7,929 nucleotides of DNA. Origin: Thiobacillus sp. (GTDB taxonomy: Bacteria > Pseudomonadota > Gammaproteobacteria > Burkholderiales > Thiobacillaceae). The stretch spans positions 544 to 8,472 of the forward strand of contig DONB01000152.1 in NCBI GenBank assembly GCA_003510325.1. The letters are read 5' to 3'. The notes under the pieces are model-generated. The model was not told the DNA's origin, searched no databases, and worked only from the letters and a program-made list of their open reading frames with translations. Position 1 is the first letter of the stretch. Each line of letters starts with the position of its first letter. Position numbers and translations under genes: made by a program. Below, piece after piece: positions 1 through 7,695 of the stretch.

Positions 1-539
1 GCGGCGGCATCGCCAACACCTTCCTCAAGGCCACCGGCCACAACGTCGGCAAGTCGCTGTGCGAGGACGACCTGGTGCCGACCGCGCAGGCGCTGATCGA
101 GAAGATGACCGCGCGCGGCGCGACCATCCCGATCGCCGTCGACGTGGTGTGCGGCAAGAAATTCGACGCCAACGAGCCCGCCGTGCTGAAGGATGCCAAG
201 GACGTCGCTGACGACGACATGATTTTCGACATCGGCCCGAAGAGCGCGCAGGAACTCGCCGACATCATCATGAAGGCCGGCACCGTGGTGTGGAACGGCC
301 CGGTCGGCGTGTTCGAGTTCGACCAGTTCGGCGAAGGCACCAAGACCATTGCCATGGCAATCGCCAACACCAATGCCTTCACCCTGGCCGGCGGCGGCGA
401 CACCATTGCCGCGATCCAGAAATACGACATTTACGACAAGGTGAGTTACATCTCGACCGCCGGTGGCGCCTTCCTCGAATACCTGGAAGGCAAGGTTCTG
501 CCCGCCGTGGCGATCCTGGAGGAACGCGCGCAAGGCTAA
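1..539 (+). CDS. pgk: Phosphoglycerate kinase, C-terminal part (5' end outside window)
   Basis: Cytoplasmic enzyme that interconverts 1,3-bisphosphoglycerate + ADP and 3-phosphoglycerate + ATP, used in glycolysis and, in reverse, in the Calvin cycle. The reading frame is open from base 3, giving 178 visible residues, a little under half of a usual PGK of about 390 residues. It begins [18 protein letters not shown], a family-typical stretch. The nucleotide-binding segment [10 protein letters not shown] lies at about 291-320, and the glycine-rich GGGDT loop is at 390-404. It is followed by [20 protein letters not shown], the usual PGK C-terminus. The stop is TAA at 537-539. An internal ATG at 75 is not the start, because the conserved protein continues upstream of it. 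A strong terminator follows 14 bp after the stop. If the organism is an autotroph, the gene might be named cbbK. Confidence 0.97.
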   Translation, partial: GGIANTFLKATGHNVGKSLCEDDLVPTAQALIEKMTARGATIPIAVDVVCGKKFDANEPAVLKDAKDVADDDMIFDIGPKSAQELADIIMKAGTVVWNGPVGVFEFDQFGEGTKTIAMAIANTNAFTLAGGGDTIAAIQKYDIYDKVSYISTAGGAFLEYLEGKVLPAVAILEERAQG

Positions 540-552
540 GCGTATTACGGTG

Positions 553-593
553 AAACCCGAGGGGGAGGCGTCAGGCTTCCCCCTCGGGTTTTT
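553..593 (+). terminator. Intrinsic terminator after pgk
   Basis: A perfect 14-bp inverted repeat, arms 553-566 and 578-591, can be extended by one G-U and two G-C pairs to a 17-bp stem with the 5-nt loop GTCAG (570-574). The top of the right arm merges into TTTTT (589-593). This is a textbook Rho-independent terminator and should end most pgk transcripts. It leaves only 36 bp before the pyk start codon. The downstream gene must therefore rely on read-through or on a promoter overlapping this structure. Confidence 0.9.
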
Positions 594-629
594 AGCCTCC
601 TCCTTTACCCTAACCGTCCCACCCAAATA

Positions 630-2063
630 ATGATCCGCAGAACCAAAATCGTCGCCACCCTCGGCCCCGCTTGTTCCGATGCCAAAACCCTGGACCGGAT
701 GATGGAAGCCGGCCTGGATGTGGTGCGTCTCAATTTTTCCCATGGCACGGCGCAGGACCATATCGATCGTGCCGAGCTGGTGCGCTCGCTGGCCCGCACG
801 CGTGGCCGTGCGGTCGGTGTGCTGGTCGACCTGCAAGGCCCGAAGATCCGCATCGGAAAATTCAAGGACAACAAGATCACGCTCGCCAATGGCGACATCT
901 TCATTCTCGACGCCGCCTGCTCGCTGGGCGACCAGACCCGCGTCGGCCTCGACTACAAGGAACTGCCGAACGACGTCAGTCGGGGCGTCACGCTGCTGCT
1001 GGATGACGGCCGCATCGAGTTCTGGGTCGAGGACGTCAAGGGCACGGAAATCGTCTGCAAGGTCGTGCAGGGCGGAGTGCTGTCGAACAACAAGGGCATC
1101 AACCGCAAGGGCGGCGGCCTGTCGGCGTCTGCGCTGACCGAAAAAGACATCGAGGACATCAAGACCGCCGCTGCGCTGAATGCCGATTATCTGGCGGTCT
1201 CGTTTCCGCGCTCCGGTGCCGACATGCGGCAGGCGCGCGAACTGCTGCGTGCAGCGGGCGGCAAGAGCCAGCTGGTGGCGAAGATCGAGCGTACCGAAGC
1301 GATCGAGCATCTCGAGGAAATCCTCGACGCATCCGACGCCATCATGGTGGCGCGCGGCGACCTCGGCGTGGAAGTCGGCGACGCCGCGGTGCCTGCGCTG
1401 CAGAAGCGCATGATCCGCATGGCGCTGGAACGCAACAAGGTCGTCATCACCGCCACCCAGATGATGGAATCGATGATCTCCAGCCCGATTCCGACCCGCG
1501 CCGAAGTTTCCGATGTCGCCAACGCAGTGCTTGACGGCACCGACGCGGTGATGCTGTCGGCCGAAACCGCGGCCGGCCAGTTCCCGGTCGAGGCGGTGCA
1601 GGCGATGGATCGCGTCTGCCTCGAAGCGGAGAAGGAAGCCGAGCCGGGATTTGCCAAGCAGCGCCTCGACCACAGCTTCCTGCGCGCCGACGAGGCGATC
1701 GCGATGTCGGCGGTGTTCACGTCGGTGCACCTCAACATCAAGGCGATCGCCGCGCTGACCGAATCGGGCAACACCTGTCTGTGGATGAGCCGGCTGTCCA
1801 CCCGGGTGCCTGTCTACGCCTTGACACCCGAGGTGCAAACCCGTAGAAAAGTCACTCTTTTTCGCGGCGTCTACCCGATCAACCTGAAGACGGCCAGCAA
1901 GGAGCGTGATGCCTTGCTGGCGGAAGCAGAAGAAGAGTTGCGGCGGCGCGGTGCGGTGCGCGACGGCGACCTGATCCTGCTGACGATCGGCGAACCGATC
2001 GGCCAGTCGGGCGGCACCAACACCATGAAGATCGTCCGCGTGGGCGATTCGAAAAAAAACTGA
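630..2063 (+). CDS. pyk: Pyruvate kinase, PykA-like
   Basis: Converts phosphoenolpyruvate + ADP to pyruvate + ATP in the cytoplasm. The 477-residue length fits a PykA-type enzyme. It begins MIRRTKIVATLGPA, as expected for the family, with RLNFSHG at 33-39 binding substrate. The B domain follows DLQGPKIR (67-74). The catalytic signature LVAKIERTEAI spans 215-225, with K218 as the catalytic lysine and E220 as a metal ligand. ARGDLGVEVG (241-250) carries the second metal ligand, D244. TATQMMESM is at 274-282 and the C-terminal allosteric-type domain runs from about 345 to 477. K72 replaces the glutamate that marks potassium-dependent pyruvate kinases, so potassium-independent activity is predicted. 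The ATG at 630 is the only start that fits homologues, yet no Shine-Dalgarno precedes it. The last codons contain a run of eight A (2052-2059). The gene lies between pgk and fba on the same strand. Confidence 0.97.
   Translation: MIRRTKIVATLGPACSDAKTLDRMMEAGLDVVRLNFSHGTAQDHIDRAELVRSLARTRGRAVGVLVDLQGPKIRIGKFKDNKITLANGDIFILDAACSLGDQTRVGLDYKELPNDVSRGVTLLLDDGRIEFWVEDVKGTEIVCKVVQGGVLSNNKGINRKGGGLSASALTEKDIEDIKTAAALNADYLAVSFPRSGADMRQARELLRAAGGKSQLVAKIERTEAIEHLEEILDASDAIMVARGDLGVEVGDAAVPALQKRMIRMALERNKVVITATQMMESMISSPIPTRAEVSDVANAVLDGTDAVMLSAETAAGQFPVEAVQAMDRVCLEAEKEAEPGFAKQRLDHSFLRADEAIAMSAVFTSVHLNIKAIAALTESGNTCLWMSRLSTRVPVYALTPEVQTRRKVTLFRGVYPINLKTASKERDALLAEAEEELRRRGAVRDGDLILLTIGEPIGQSGGTNTMKIVRVGDSKKN
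1821..1849 (+). promoter_or_regulatory. Possible internal sigma-70 promoter within pyk
   Basis: A perfect TTGACA (1821-1826) is followed after 17 bp by TAGAAA (1844-1849), which matches the -10 consensus at four of six positions. The DNA just downstream is unusually AT-rich for this window. Initiation near 1856 would give fba its own transcript with a leader of about 250 nt. It lies inside coding sequence, and a single TTGACA is expected by chance every few kilobases, so support is modest. Confidence 0.3.
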
Positions 2064-2098
2064 TTTCGCAAAAGTAGCCAGCTGAATATTTTTAACCT

Positions 2099-2103
2099 AG
2101 GAG
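2099..2103 (+). promoter_or_regulatory. Ribosome binding site of fba
   Basis: AGGAG, continuing as AG, ends 7 nt before the fba ATG at 2111. It is one of only two clear Shine-Dalgarno sequences in the window and fixes the fba start. The 47-bp pyk-fba gap contains no terminator, so the two genes can be co-transcribed. Confidence 0.8.
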
Positions 2104-2110
2104 AGTGTAA

Positions 2111-3178
2111 ATGGCCCTGATTTCCCTTCGTCAACTGCTCGACCATGCCGCCGAAAACGGCTATGGCCTGCCCGCGTTCAACGTCAACAACATGGAACAG
2201 GTGCATGCCATCATGCAGGCCGCCGCTGCCGTGGATTCGCCGGTGATTCTGCAGGGTTCCGCCGGTGCGCGTTCCTATGCGGGCGAGCCCTTTCTGCGCC
2301 ACCTGATCCTGGCCGCGATCGAAATGTATCCGCAGATCCCCGTGTGTATGCACCAGGATCACGGCGCGTCCCCCAGCATCTGCTTCCGCTCCATCCAGTC
2401 CGGCTTCTCGTCGGTGATGATGGACGGTTCGCTGATGGAAGACGGCAAGACCCCCGCTTCTTACGAATACAACGTCGAAACCACCCGCAAGGTGTCCGAA
2501 CTGGCCCACGCCTGCGGCGTGTCCGTCGAAGGCGAACTGGGCTGCCTGGGCTCGCTGGAAACCGGCAAGGCGGGCGAGGAAGACGGCCACGGCGCCGAAG
2601 GCACGCTGGATCACTCCATGCTGCTGACCGATCCCGATGAAGCCGCTGATTTCGTGACCAAGACCAAGGTCGATGCCCTGGCCATCGCCATCGGCACCTC
2701 GCACGGCGCCTACAAGTTCACCCAGAAGCCCACCGGCAAGGTGCTGCGCATCGACCGCGTGAAGGAAATCCACGCCCGCATCCCCAACGTGCACCTGGTG
2801 ATGCACGGCTCCTCCTCCGTGCCGGAAGACTGGCTTGCCATCATCAACAGCTACGGCGGCGACATGGGCCAGACCTATGGCGTGCCGGTCGAGGAAATCG
2901 TCGAAGGCATCAAGAACGGCGTGCGCAAGGTCAACATCGACACCGACCTGCGCATGGCGTCCACCGGCGCCATCCGCAAGCACCTGGCGGAAAACAAGGC
3001 CAACTTCGACCCGCGCAAGTTCCTGAAGGAGGCGACCAAGGGCATGAGCGACATCTGCAAGGCGCGTTACGAAGCCTTCGGCGCCGCCGGCCAGGCCAGC
3101 AAGATCAAGAAGGTCTTCAACCTCGAAGAAATGCAGAAGCGCTACGACAAGGGCGAGCTGGATCCCAAGGTCAACTGA
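2111..3178 (+). CDS. fba: Fructose-bisphosphate aldolase, class II, Calvin-cycle subtype
   Basis: Zinc-dependent aldolase that interconverts fructose-1,6-bisphosphate with dihydroxyacetone phosphate and glyceraldehyde-3-phosphate. Members of this subtype (CbbA-like) also act on sedoheptulose-1,7-bisphosphate in carbon fixation. The 355-residue length fits the subtype. HQDHG at 81-85 supplies the catalytic D83 and zinc ligand H84. The GELG motif is at 141-144. The other two zinc histidines are in GTSHG (H198) and MHGSSS (H232). NIDTD at 275-279 is the phosphate/substrate-binding motif. ATG 2111 is fixed by a good Shine-Dalgarno and the family-typical start [21 protein letters not shown]. The gene is third in the pgk-pyk-fba series and is closed by an intrinsic terminator 20 bp after its stop. 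The gene order suggests a combined glycolytic/Calvin role. The product assignment is firm, while use in autotrophy is inferred because no RuBisCO gene is visible. Confidence 0.97.
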   Translation: MALISLRQLLDHAAENGYGLPAFNVNNMEQVHAIMQAAAAVDSPVILQGSAGARSYAGEPFLRHLILAAIEMYPQIPVCMHQDHGASPSICFRSIQSGFSSVMMDGSLMEDGKTPASYEYNVETTRKVSELAHACGVSVEGELGCLGSLETGKAGEEDGHGAEGTLDHSMLLTDPDEAADFVTKTKVDALAIAIGTSHGAYKFTQKPTGKVLRIDRVKEIHARIPNVHLVMHGSSSVPEDWLAIINSYGGDMGQTYGVPVEEIVEGIKNGVRKVNIDTDLRMASTGAIRKHLAENKANFDPRKFLKEATKGMSDICKARYEAFGAAGQASKIKKVFNLEEMQKRYDKGELDPKVN

Positions 3179-3197
3179 TCTTTGGGGTGTGAGCCGG

Positions 3198-3223
3198 AAG
3201 GGGGCGCTGCGGCGCCCCCTTTT
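3198..3223 (+). terminator. Intrinsic terminator after fba
   Basis: A perfect 10-bp stem (3198-3207 with 3212-3221) of mostly G-C pairs has a TGCG tetraloop and ends in TTTT (3220-3223). It begins 20 bp after the fba stop and separates fba from the cytochrome promoter at 3253. The T tract is short, so some read-through is possible. Confidence 0.85.
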
Positions 3224-3252
3224 GCATGGGGGGCCGTGAATGTCGTTGGGGC

Positions 3253-3280
3253 TGGACAGGATGGCAAGGGAGAATATAAT
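3253..3280 (+). promoter_or_regulatory. Sigma-70 promoter of the cytochrome c gene
   Basis: TGGACA (3253-3258, five of six matches to TTGACA) is followed after 16 bp by a perfect TATAAT (3275-3280), within an AT-rich stretch that stands out in this GC-rich window. Transcription would start near 3287 and give a leader of about 33 nt. Its position between the fba terminator and the cytochrome start supports a dedicated, probably strong promoter. I see no obvious operator. Confidence 0.75.
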
Positions 3281-3308
3281 TAATTGTGGATGTTGTTGTC
3301 CGTTTAAT

Positions 3309-3314
3309 GGAGAG
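3309..3314 (+). promoter_or_regulatory. Ribosome binding site of the cytochrome c gene
   Basis: GGAGAG ends 5 nt before the ATG at 3320. It supports this start rather than the overlapping upstream ATGs in other frames (for example at 3286). Confidence 0.7.
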
Positions 3315-3319
3315 CCGAA

Positions 3320-3622
3320 ATGAAGCAATTCGCTGTCTTGATCGCCCTTGCCCTGCCTCTTTACGTGGCGCCAGTCCAGGCCAGTCCAGAACTGGCGGCC
3401 AAGAGCAAATGCATGACCTGCCACCAGGTCGACAAGAAAATGCTCGGTCCTTCATTCAAGTCCATTGCGGCCAAGTACAAGGGCGACAAGACCGCCGAAG
3501 CCACGCTGGTCGACAGCATGCTGAAGGGCGCCAAGGGCAAATGGGGAAAAATCCCGATGCCGCCGCAGAAAATCGCCCCGGTGGATGCGCAAAAACTGTC
3601 GAAGTGGATCCTGACGCTCTGA
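3320..3622 (+). CDS. Periplasmic class I cytochrome c (c551/c552-like)
   Basis: Small monohaem electron carrier of the periplasm. The 100-residue precursor has a typical Sec signal peptide: K2, a hydrophobic core at about 4-17, and likely cleavage after VQA21 before S22, leaving a mature protein of about 79 residues. CMTCH (31-35) is the haem c attachment site, with C31 and C34 forming thioethers and H35 the proximal ligand. M80 in KIPMPPQ is the expected distal ligand. GPSFKSIAAKY and the C-terminal LSKWIL helix match c551/c552 proteins. Likely partners are a terminal oxidase, a nitrite reductase or sulfur-oxidising enzymes, but none is encoded here, so the partner is unknown. It has its own promoter and Shine-Dalgarno and is convergent with rep, 52 bp away. 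A 10-bp tandem repeat covers the signal cleavage region. Confidence 0.93.
   Translation: MKQFAVLIALALPLYVAPVQASPELAAKSKCMTCHQVDKKMLGPSFKSIAAKYKGDKTAEATLVDSMLKGAKGKWGKIPMPPQKIAPVDAQKLSKWILTL
3370..3389 (+). repeat. Perfect 10-bp tandem duplication in the cytochrome signal-peptide region
   Basis: GCCAGTCCAG occurs twice back to back (3370-3379, 3380-3389), covering codons around the predicted signal peptidase site. The unit is not a multiple of three, so loss of one copy would shift the frame and reach a TGA a few codons later. The second copy also begins a short hairpin, GCCAGT (3380-3385) with ACTGGC (3391-3396). Two copies are probably stable, and the repeat may be coincidental. Confidence 0.8.
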
Positions 3623-3674
3623 CGCGCTGCTCGCGGTGAGGCGGGCCAACTGCGGCCCGGGCCGAGGAGTTGCC

Positions 3675-5653
<1,979 letters not shown>

Positions 5654-5657
<4 letters not shown>

Positions 5658-6046
5658 GCCGCGCCGAATTCGCGATTCAGATACGCGTTGATGGTGTCCG
5701 ATTCGTACAGCCAGGTCTGTTTGCCGTTGTCATCGGTGATCAGCAGGCACGGTACCTGCGGCTTGCCGCCGCCGGCGATCAGGGCGGCGCGATGTGTCTC
5801 GTCATGCTGAGCGTTTCGCAGCTCGATGTCGAGCGAAAGGCGCTCGATCGTGCGCCGGGTCTTCAGGCAGAACGGGCAGGTGGGAAAGTGGTATAGCGCC
5901 AGGGTGCGGGTGCGCGCATCGACGGCCGCCTGCTCGGCGGCGGGGCGCACGATGCCCTTCGGGCGCGTCAGCCAGTAGCCCAGCAGCAGGAAGGGCGTGA
6001 GGACGAGGCGCAGGGTACGGAAAAACAGGCGGATCAGGGGTTTCAT
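5654..6046 (-). CDS. Membrane-anchored glutaredoxin-like protein
   Basis: A 130-residue thioredoxin-fold protein with an N-terminal anchor. One hydrophobic helix spans about residues 8-27, flanked by basic residues on both sides (K2, R6, R10, R13 and R28, K30, R34), so its orientation is unclear. A soluble glutaredoxin/GST-N-like domain runs from about 47 to 127. It contains a beta strand LALYHF, the redox motif CPFC (57-60), KPQVP with the probable cis-proline P99, and YESDTI (114-119), which resembles the glutathione-contact segment. It probably reduces disulfides or glutathionylated proteins, but the substrate is unknown. C100 directly after the cis-proline is a further cysteine near the active site. 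It is the first gene of a two-gene unit and its stop overlaps the rep start. ATG 6046 lacks a clear Shine-Dalgarno. A GST-N-only domain protein is the alternative label. Confidence 0.82.
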
Positions 6047-6124
6047 AACGCAGGCGTCACAAGAGGTTCAGGCGGGAGCGCTATGATGCGGATCAACACA
6101 GCGTAAAACGAAATCGTATTTTAT
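6047..6124. promoter_or_regulatory. Divergent intergenic region between the glutaredoxin-like gene and apaH
   Basis: These 78 bp must hold the minus-strand promoter of the grx-rep unit and probably that of apaH. On the plus strand TATGAT (6082-6087) could be an apaH -10 box, but no good -35 lies at the right distance. The last 20 bases before apaH are AT-rich with no Shine-Dalgarno. No convincing minus-strand promoter was found by eye. Confidence 0.35.
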
Positions 6125-6946
6125 ATGCCCACCTACGCCATTGGCGATCTTCAGGGATGCCAGACGTCCCTGCTGCACTTGCTGGATGAACTGAAATTCG
6201 ATGCGGCGGCCGACCGGCTGTGGTTTGTAGGCGACCTGGTCAACCGCGGGCCGGATTCGCTGGCGGTGCTGCGGTTTGTCAAAAGCCTGGGAAATGCCGC
6301 CGTCAGCGTGCTCGGCAATCACGATCTGCACCTGCTGGCGCTGGCCGAGGGCTACGGCCGGATGCACAAGGGCGACACGCTGGACGGCATTCTGGCGGCT
6401 CCCGACCGTGACGAACTGCTGCACTGGTTGCGCCACCAGAAACTGGCCTGGCGCGAAGCGAATGTGCTGATGGTGCATGCGGGGGTGCTGCCGGACTGGA
6501 CGCCGGACGACACGATGCAGCGTGCGGCCGAGGCGGAAGCGGCCTTGCAGGGGCCCGATTACCGTGATTTTTTCGCGCAGATGTACGGCAACGCACCGGT
6601 TGCATGGGATGCGGATCTGCAGGGGATCGAACGTCTGCGGGTCATCGTCAACGCTTTTACCCGGCTGCGCTACTGCACGGTCGGCGGCGAGATGGAATTC
6701 CACCACAAGGGCGCACCCGGCACGCAGCCGGCCGGCTTGCTTCCGTGGTTCGACGTGCCGGGACGCCGGAGTGCGGACGCGACCGTCGTCATCGGCCACT
6801 GGTCGACGCTGGGGCTGATCAATCGCCCAGGCCTGATTGCGCTGGATACCGGCTGCCTGTGGGGCGGCCGGCTGACCGCGGTCAGACTGGAGGATCGACA
6901 GGTGTTCGCGGTGCCGTGCCCGATGCAGTTGCGTCCAAAAGTCTAG
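6125..6946 (+). CDS. apaH: Symmetrical bis(5'-nucleosyl)-tetraphosphatase
   Basis: Hydrolyses Ap4A symmetrically to two ADP, controls dinucleoside polyphosphate levels, and in E. coli also removes Np4 caps from RNA. The 273-residue length is normal for the family. It has the metallophosphatase (PPP-type) motifs in order: GDLQGC (7-12, metal ligand D8), GDLVNRGP (36-43, D37), GNHD (64-67, N65 and H66), VHAG (H118) and GHWS (H225). DTGCLWGG (241-248) is the family's C-terminal signature. The first motif has Q10 where the canonical GDxHG motif has histidine. To my knowledge this occurs in other proteobacterial ApaH proteins, so it need not mean loss of activity. ATG 6125 gives the expected start [12 protein letters not shown] but lacks a Shine-Dalgarno. 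Its 3' end overlaps the acyltransferase gene on the other strand by 65 bp. Confidence 0.95.
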   Translation: MPTYAIGDLQGCQTSLLHLLDELKFDAAADRLWFVGDLVNRGPDSLAVLRFVKSLGNAAVSVLGNHDLHLLALAEGYGRMHKGDTLDGILAAPDRDELLHWLRHQKLAWREANVLMVHAGVLPDWTPDDTMQRAAEAEAALQGPDYRDFFAQMYGNAPVAWDADLQGIERLRVIVNAFTRLRYCTVGGEMEFHHKGAPGTQPAGLLPWFDVPGRRSADATVVIGHWSTLGLINRPGLIALDTGCLWGGRLTAVRLEDRQVFAVPCPMQLRPKV

Positions 6947-7676
6947 CGGTCGCGGCTTCGGCTTGCGTGGCCAGTTCGCGCCGGTGGCCATCCGGCAGGA
7001 TGGGCTCGCCGAAATGCAGCTCGGCGATGAGCCCCGGTTCGCTGACGATATTCTTCAGGCTCTGCCACATGCTGATGTGGTCGATGTAGGCGGGCGCCGC
7101 GGTGTATTCGCCGTCCAGGGTGCGATAGCGCAGGGCCGCCGGCACCACCGGGCAGTTCAGTTGCACCGCCGGCTGCAGCAGCGACGGCATGAACCGCCGC
7201 AGACCTCGCCCGTCGCTGGTGGTGCCTTCGGGGAATACCGCGACCCACGCGCCATCCTGCATCAGCTCGCGCATCTCGACGTTGATGCGCGCGGTGTCGG
7301 CGCGGCGCCCGCGCTCGATGAACAGGGTGCCGGTCTTCTTCGCCAGCCAGCCCGCTACCGGCCAGTTGCGCACCTCGGCCTTGGAGACGAAATGCACCCG
7401 CTGGGCGGCGTAGATCAGATAGATGTCCAGCCACGACACGTGATTGCACACCAGCAGCGCCCCCCCCACGAGACGGGGCGGGGACGCCAACTGCGCCCGC
7501 ACGCCGAGCACACGCAGCAGACGCCGTGCCCAGGCCATGATGAAGCGGTCGCGCTGCACCGGCCTGAGCAGGGGAAACGCCAGCCCGGCCGCTGTCACCC
7601 CCCATGCGAGGTGCAGCACCAGCAGACTGATGCGGGTCGTGCGGCGAAGCAGGGTGGCTGGGCGGGCGAGATTCAC
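6882..7676 (-). CDS. PlsC-family 1-acyl-glycerol-3-phosphate / lyso-ornithine lipid acyltransferase (probable OlsA)
   Basis: Membrane-associated O-acyltransferase. Numbered from the preferred GTG start at 7676 (264 residues), it has a hydrophobic N-terminal segment at about 17-37. The catalytic NHxxxxD motif is NHVSWLD (78-84, H79 and D84). Next come FIERGRR (about 119-125), the acceptor-binding type segment, then FPEGTTSDG (148-156) and VVPAALRY (177-184). The family is firm. Substrate is inferred from the neighbour: it lies directly downstream of an olsB-like gene, so O-acylation of lyso-ornithine lipid (OlsA role) is likely, with a general PlsC (phosphatidic acid) role also possible. Start choice: GTG 7676 lies 19 nt after the olsB stop and gives a typical N-terminus MNLARP. 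An in-frame ATG at 7718 would overlap olsB by 23 bp and add 14 residues. Neither has a good Shine-Dalgarno. The 3' end overlaps apaH antisense. Confidence 0.88.
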   Translation of the reverse strand: MNLARPATLLRRTTRISLLVLHLAWGVTAAGLAFPLLRPVQRDRFIMAWARRLLRVLGVRAQLASPPRLVGGALLVCNHVSWLDIYLIYAAQRVHFVSKAEVRNWPVAGWLAKKTGTLFIERGRRADTARINVEMRELMQDGAWVAVFPEGTTSDGRGLRRFMPSLLQPAVQLNCPVVPAALRYRTLDGEYTAAPAYIDHISMWQSLKNIVSEPGLIAELHFGEPILPDGHRRELATQAEAATARLLDATASGTAPRTPVDPPV

Positions 7677-7695
7677 CCGTCCATTGTAAGACGTC

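Noticed and set aside
1871..3424. 517-codon open frame on the minus strand opposite fba, the pyk end and the cytochrome start
   Set aside because: It is a codon-bias shadow of fba, with repetitive G/A/V/H-rich translation. It crosses two well-supported genes, a terminator and a promoter.
3642..3659. Hairpin CGGGCC/GGCCCG between the cytochrome gene and rep as a bidirectional terminator
   Set aside because: The stem is only 6 bp with a 6-nt loop and has no T tract on either strand, so it cannot be called an intrinsic terminator.
6068..6991. 307-codon minus-strand frame opposite apaH
   Set aside because: It is a shadow of apaH, which has complete metallophosphatase motifs. No domain is visible in the antisense translation.
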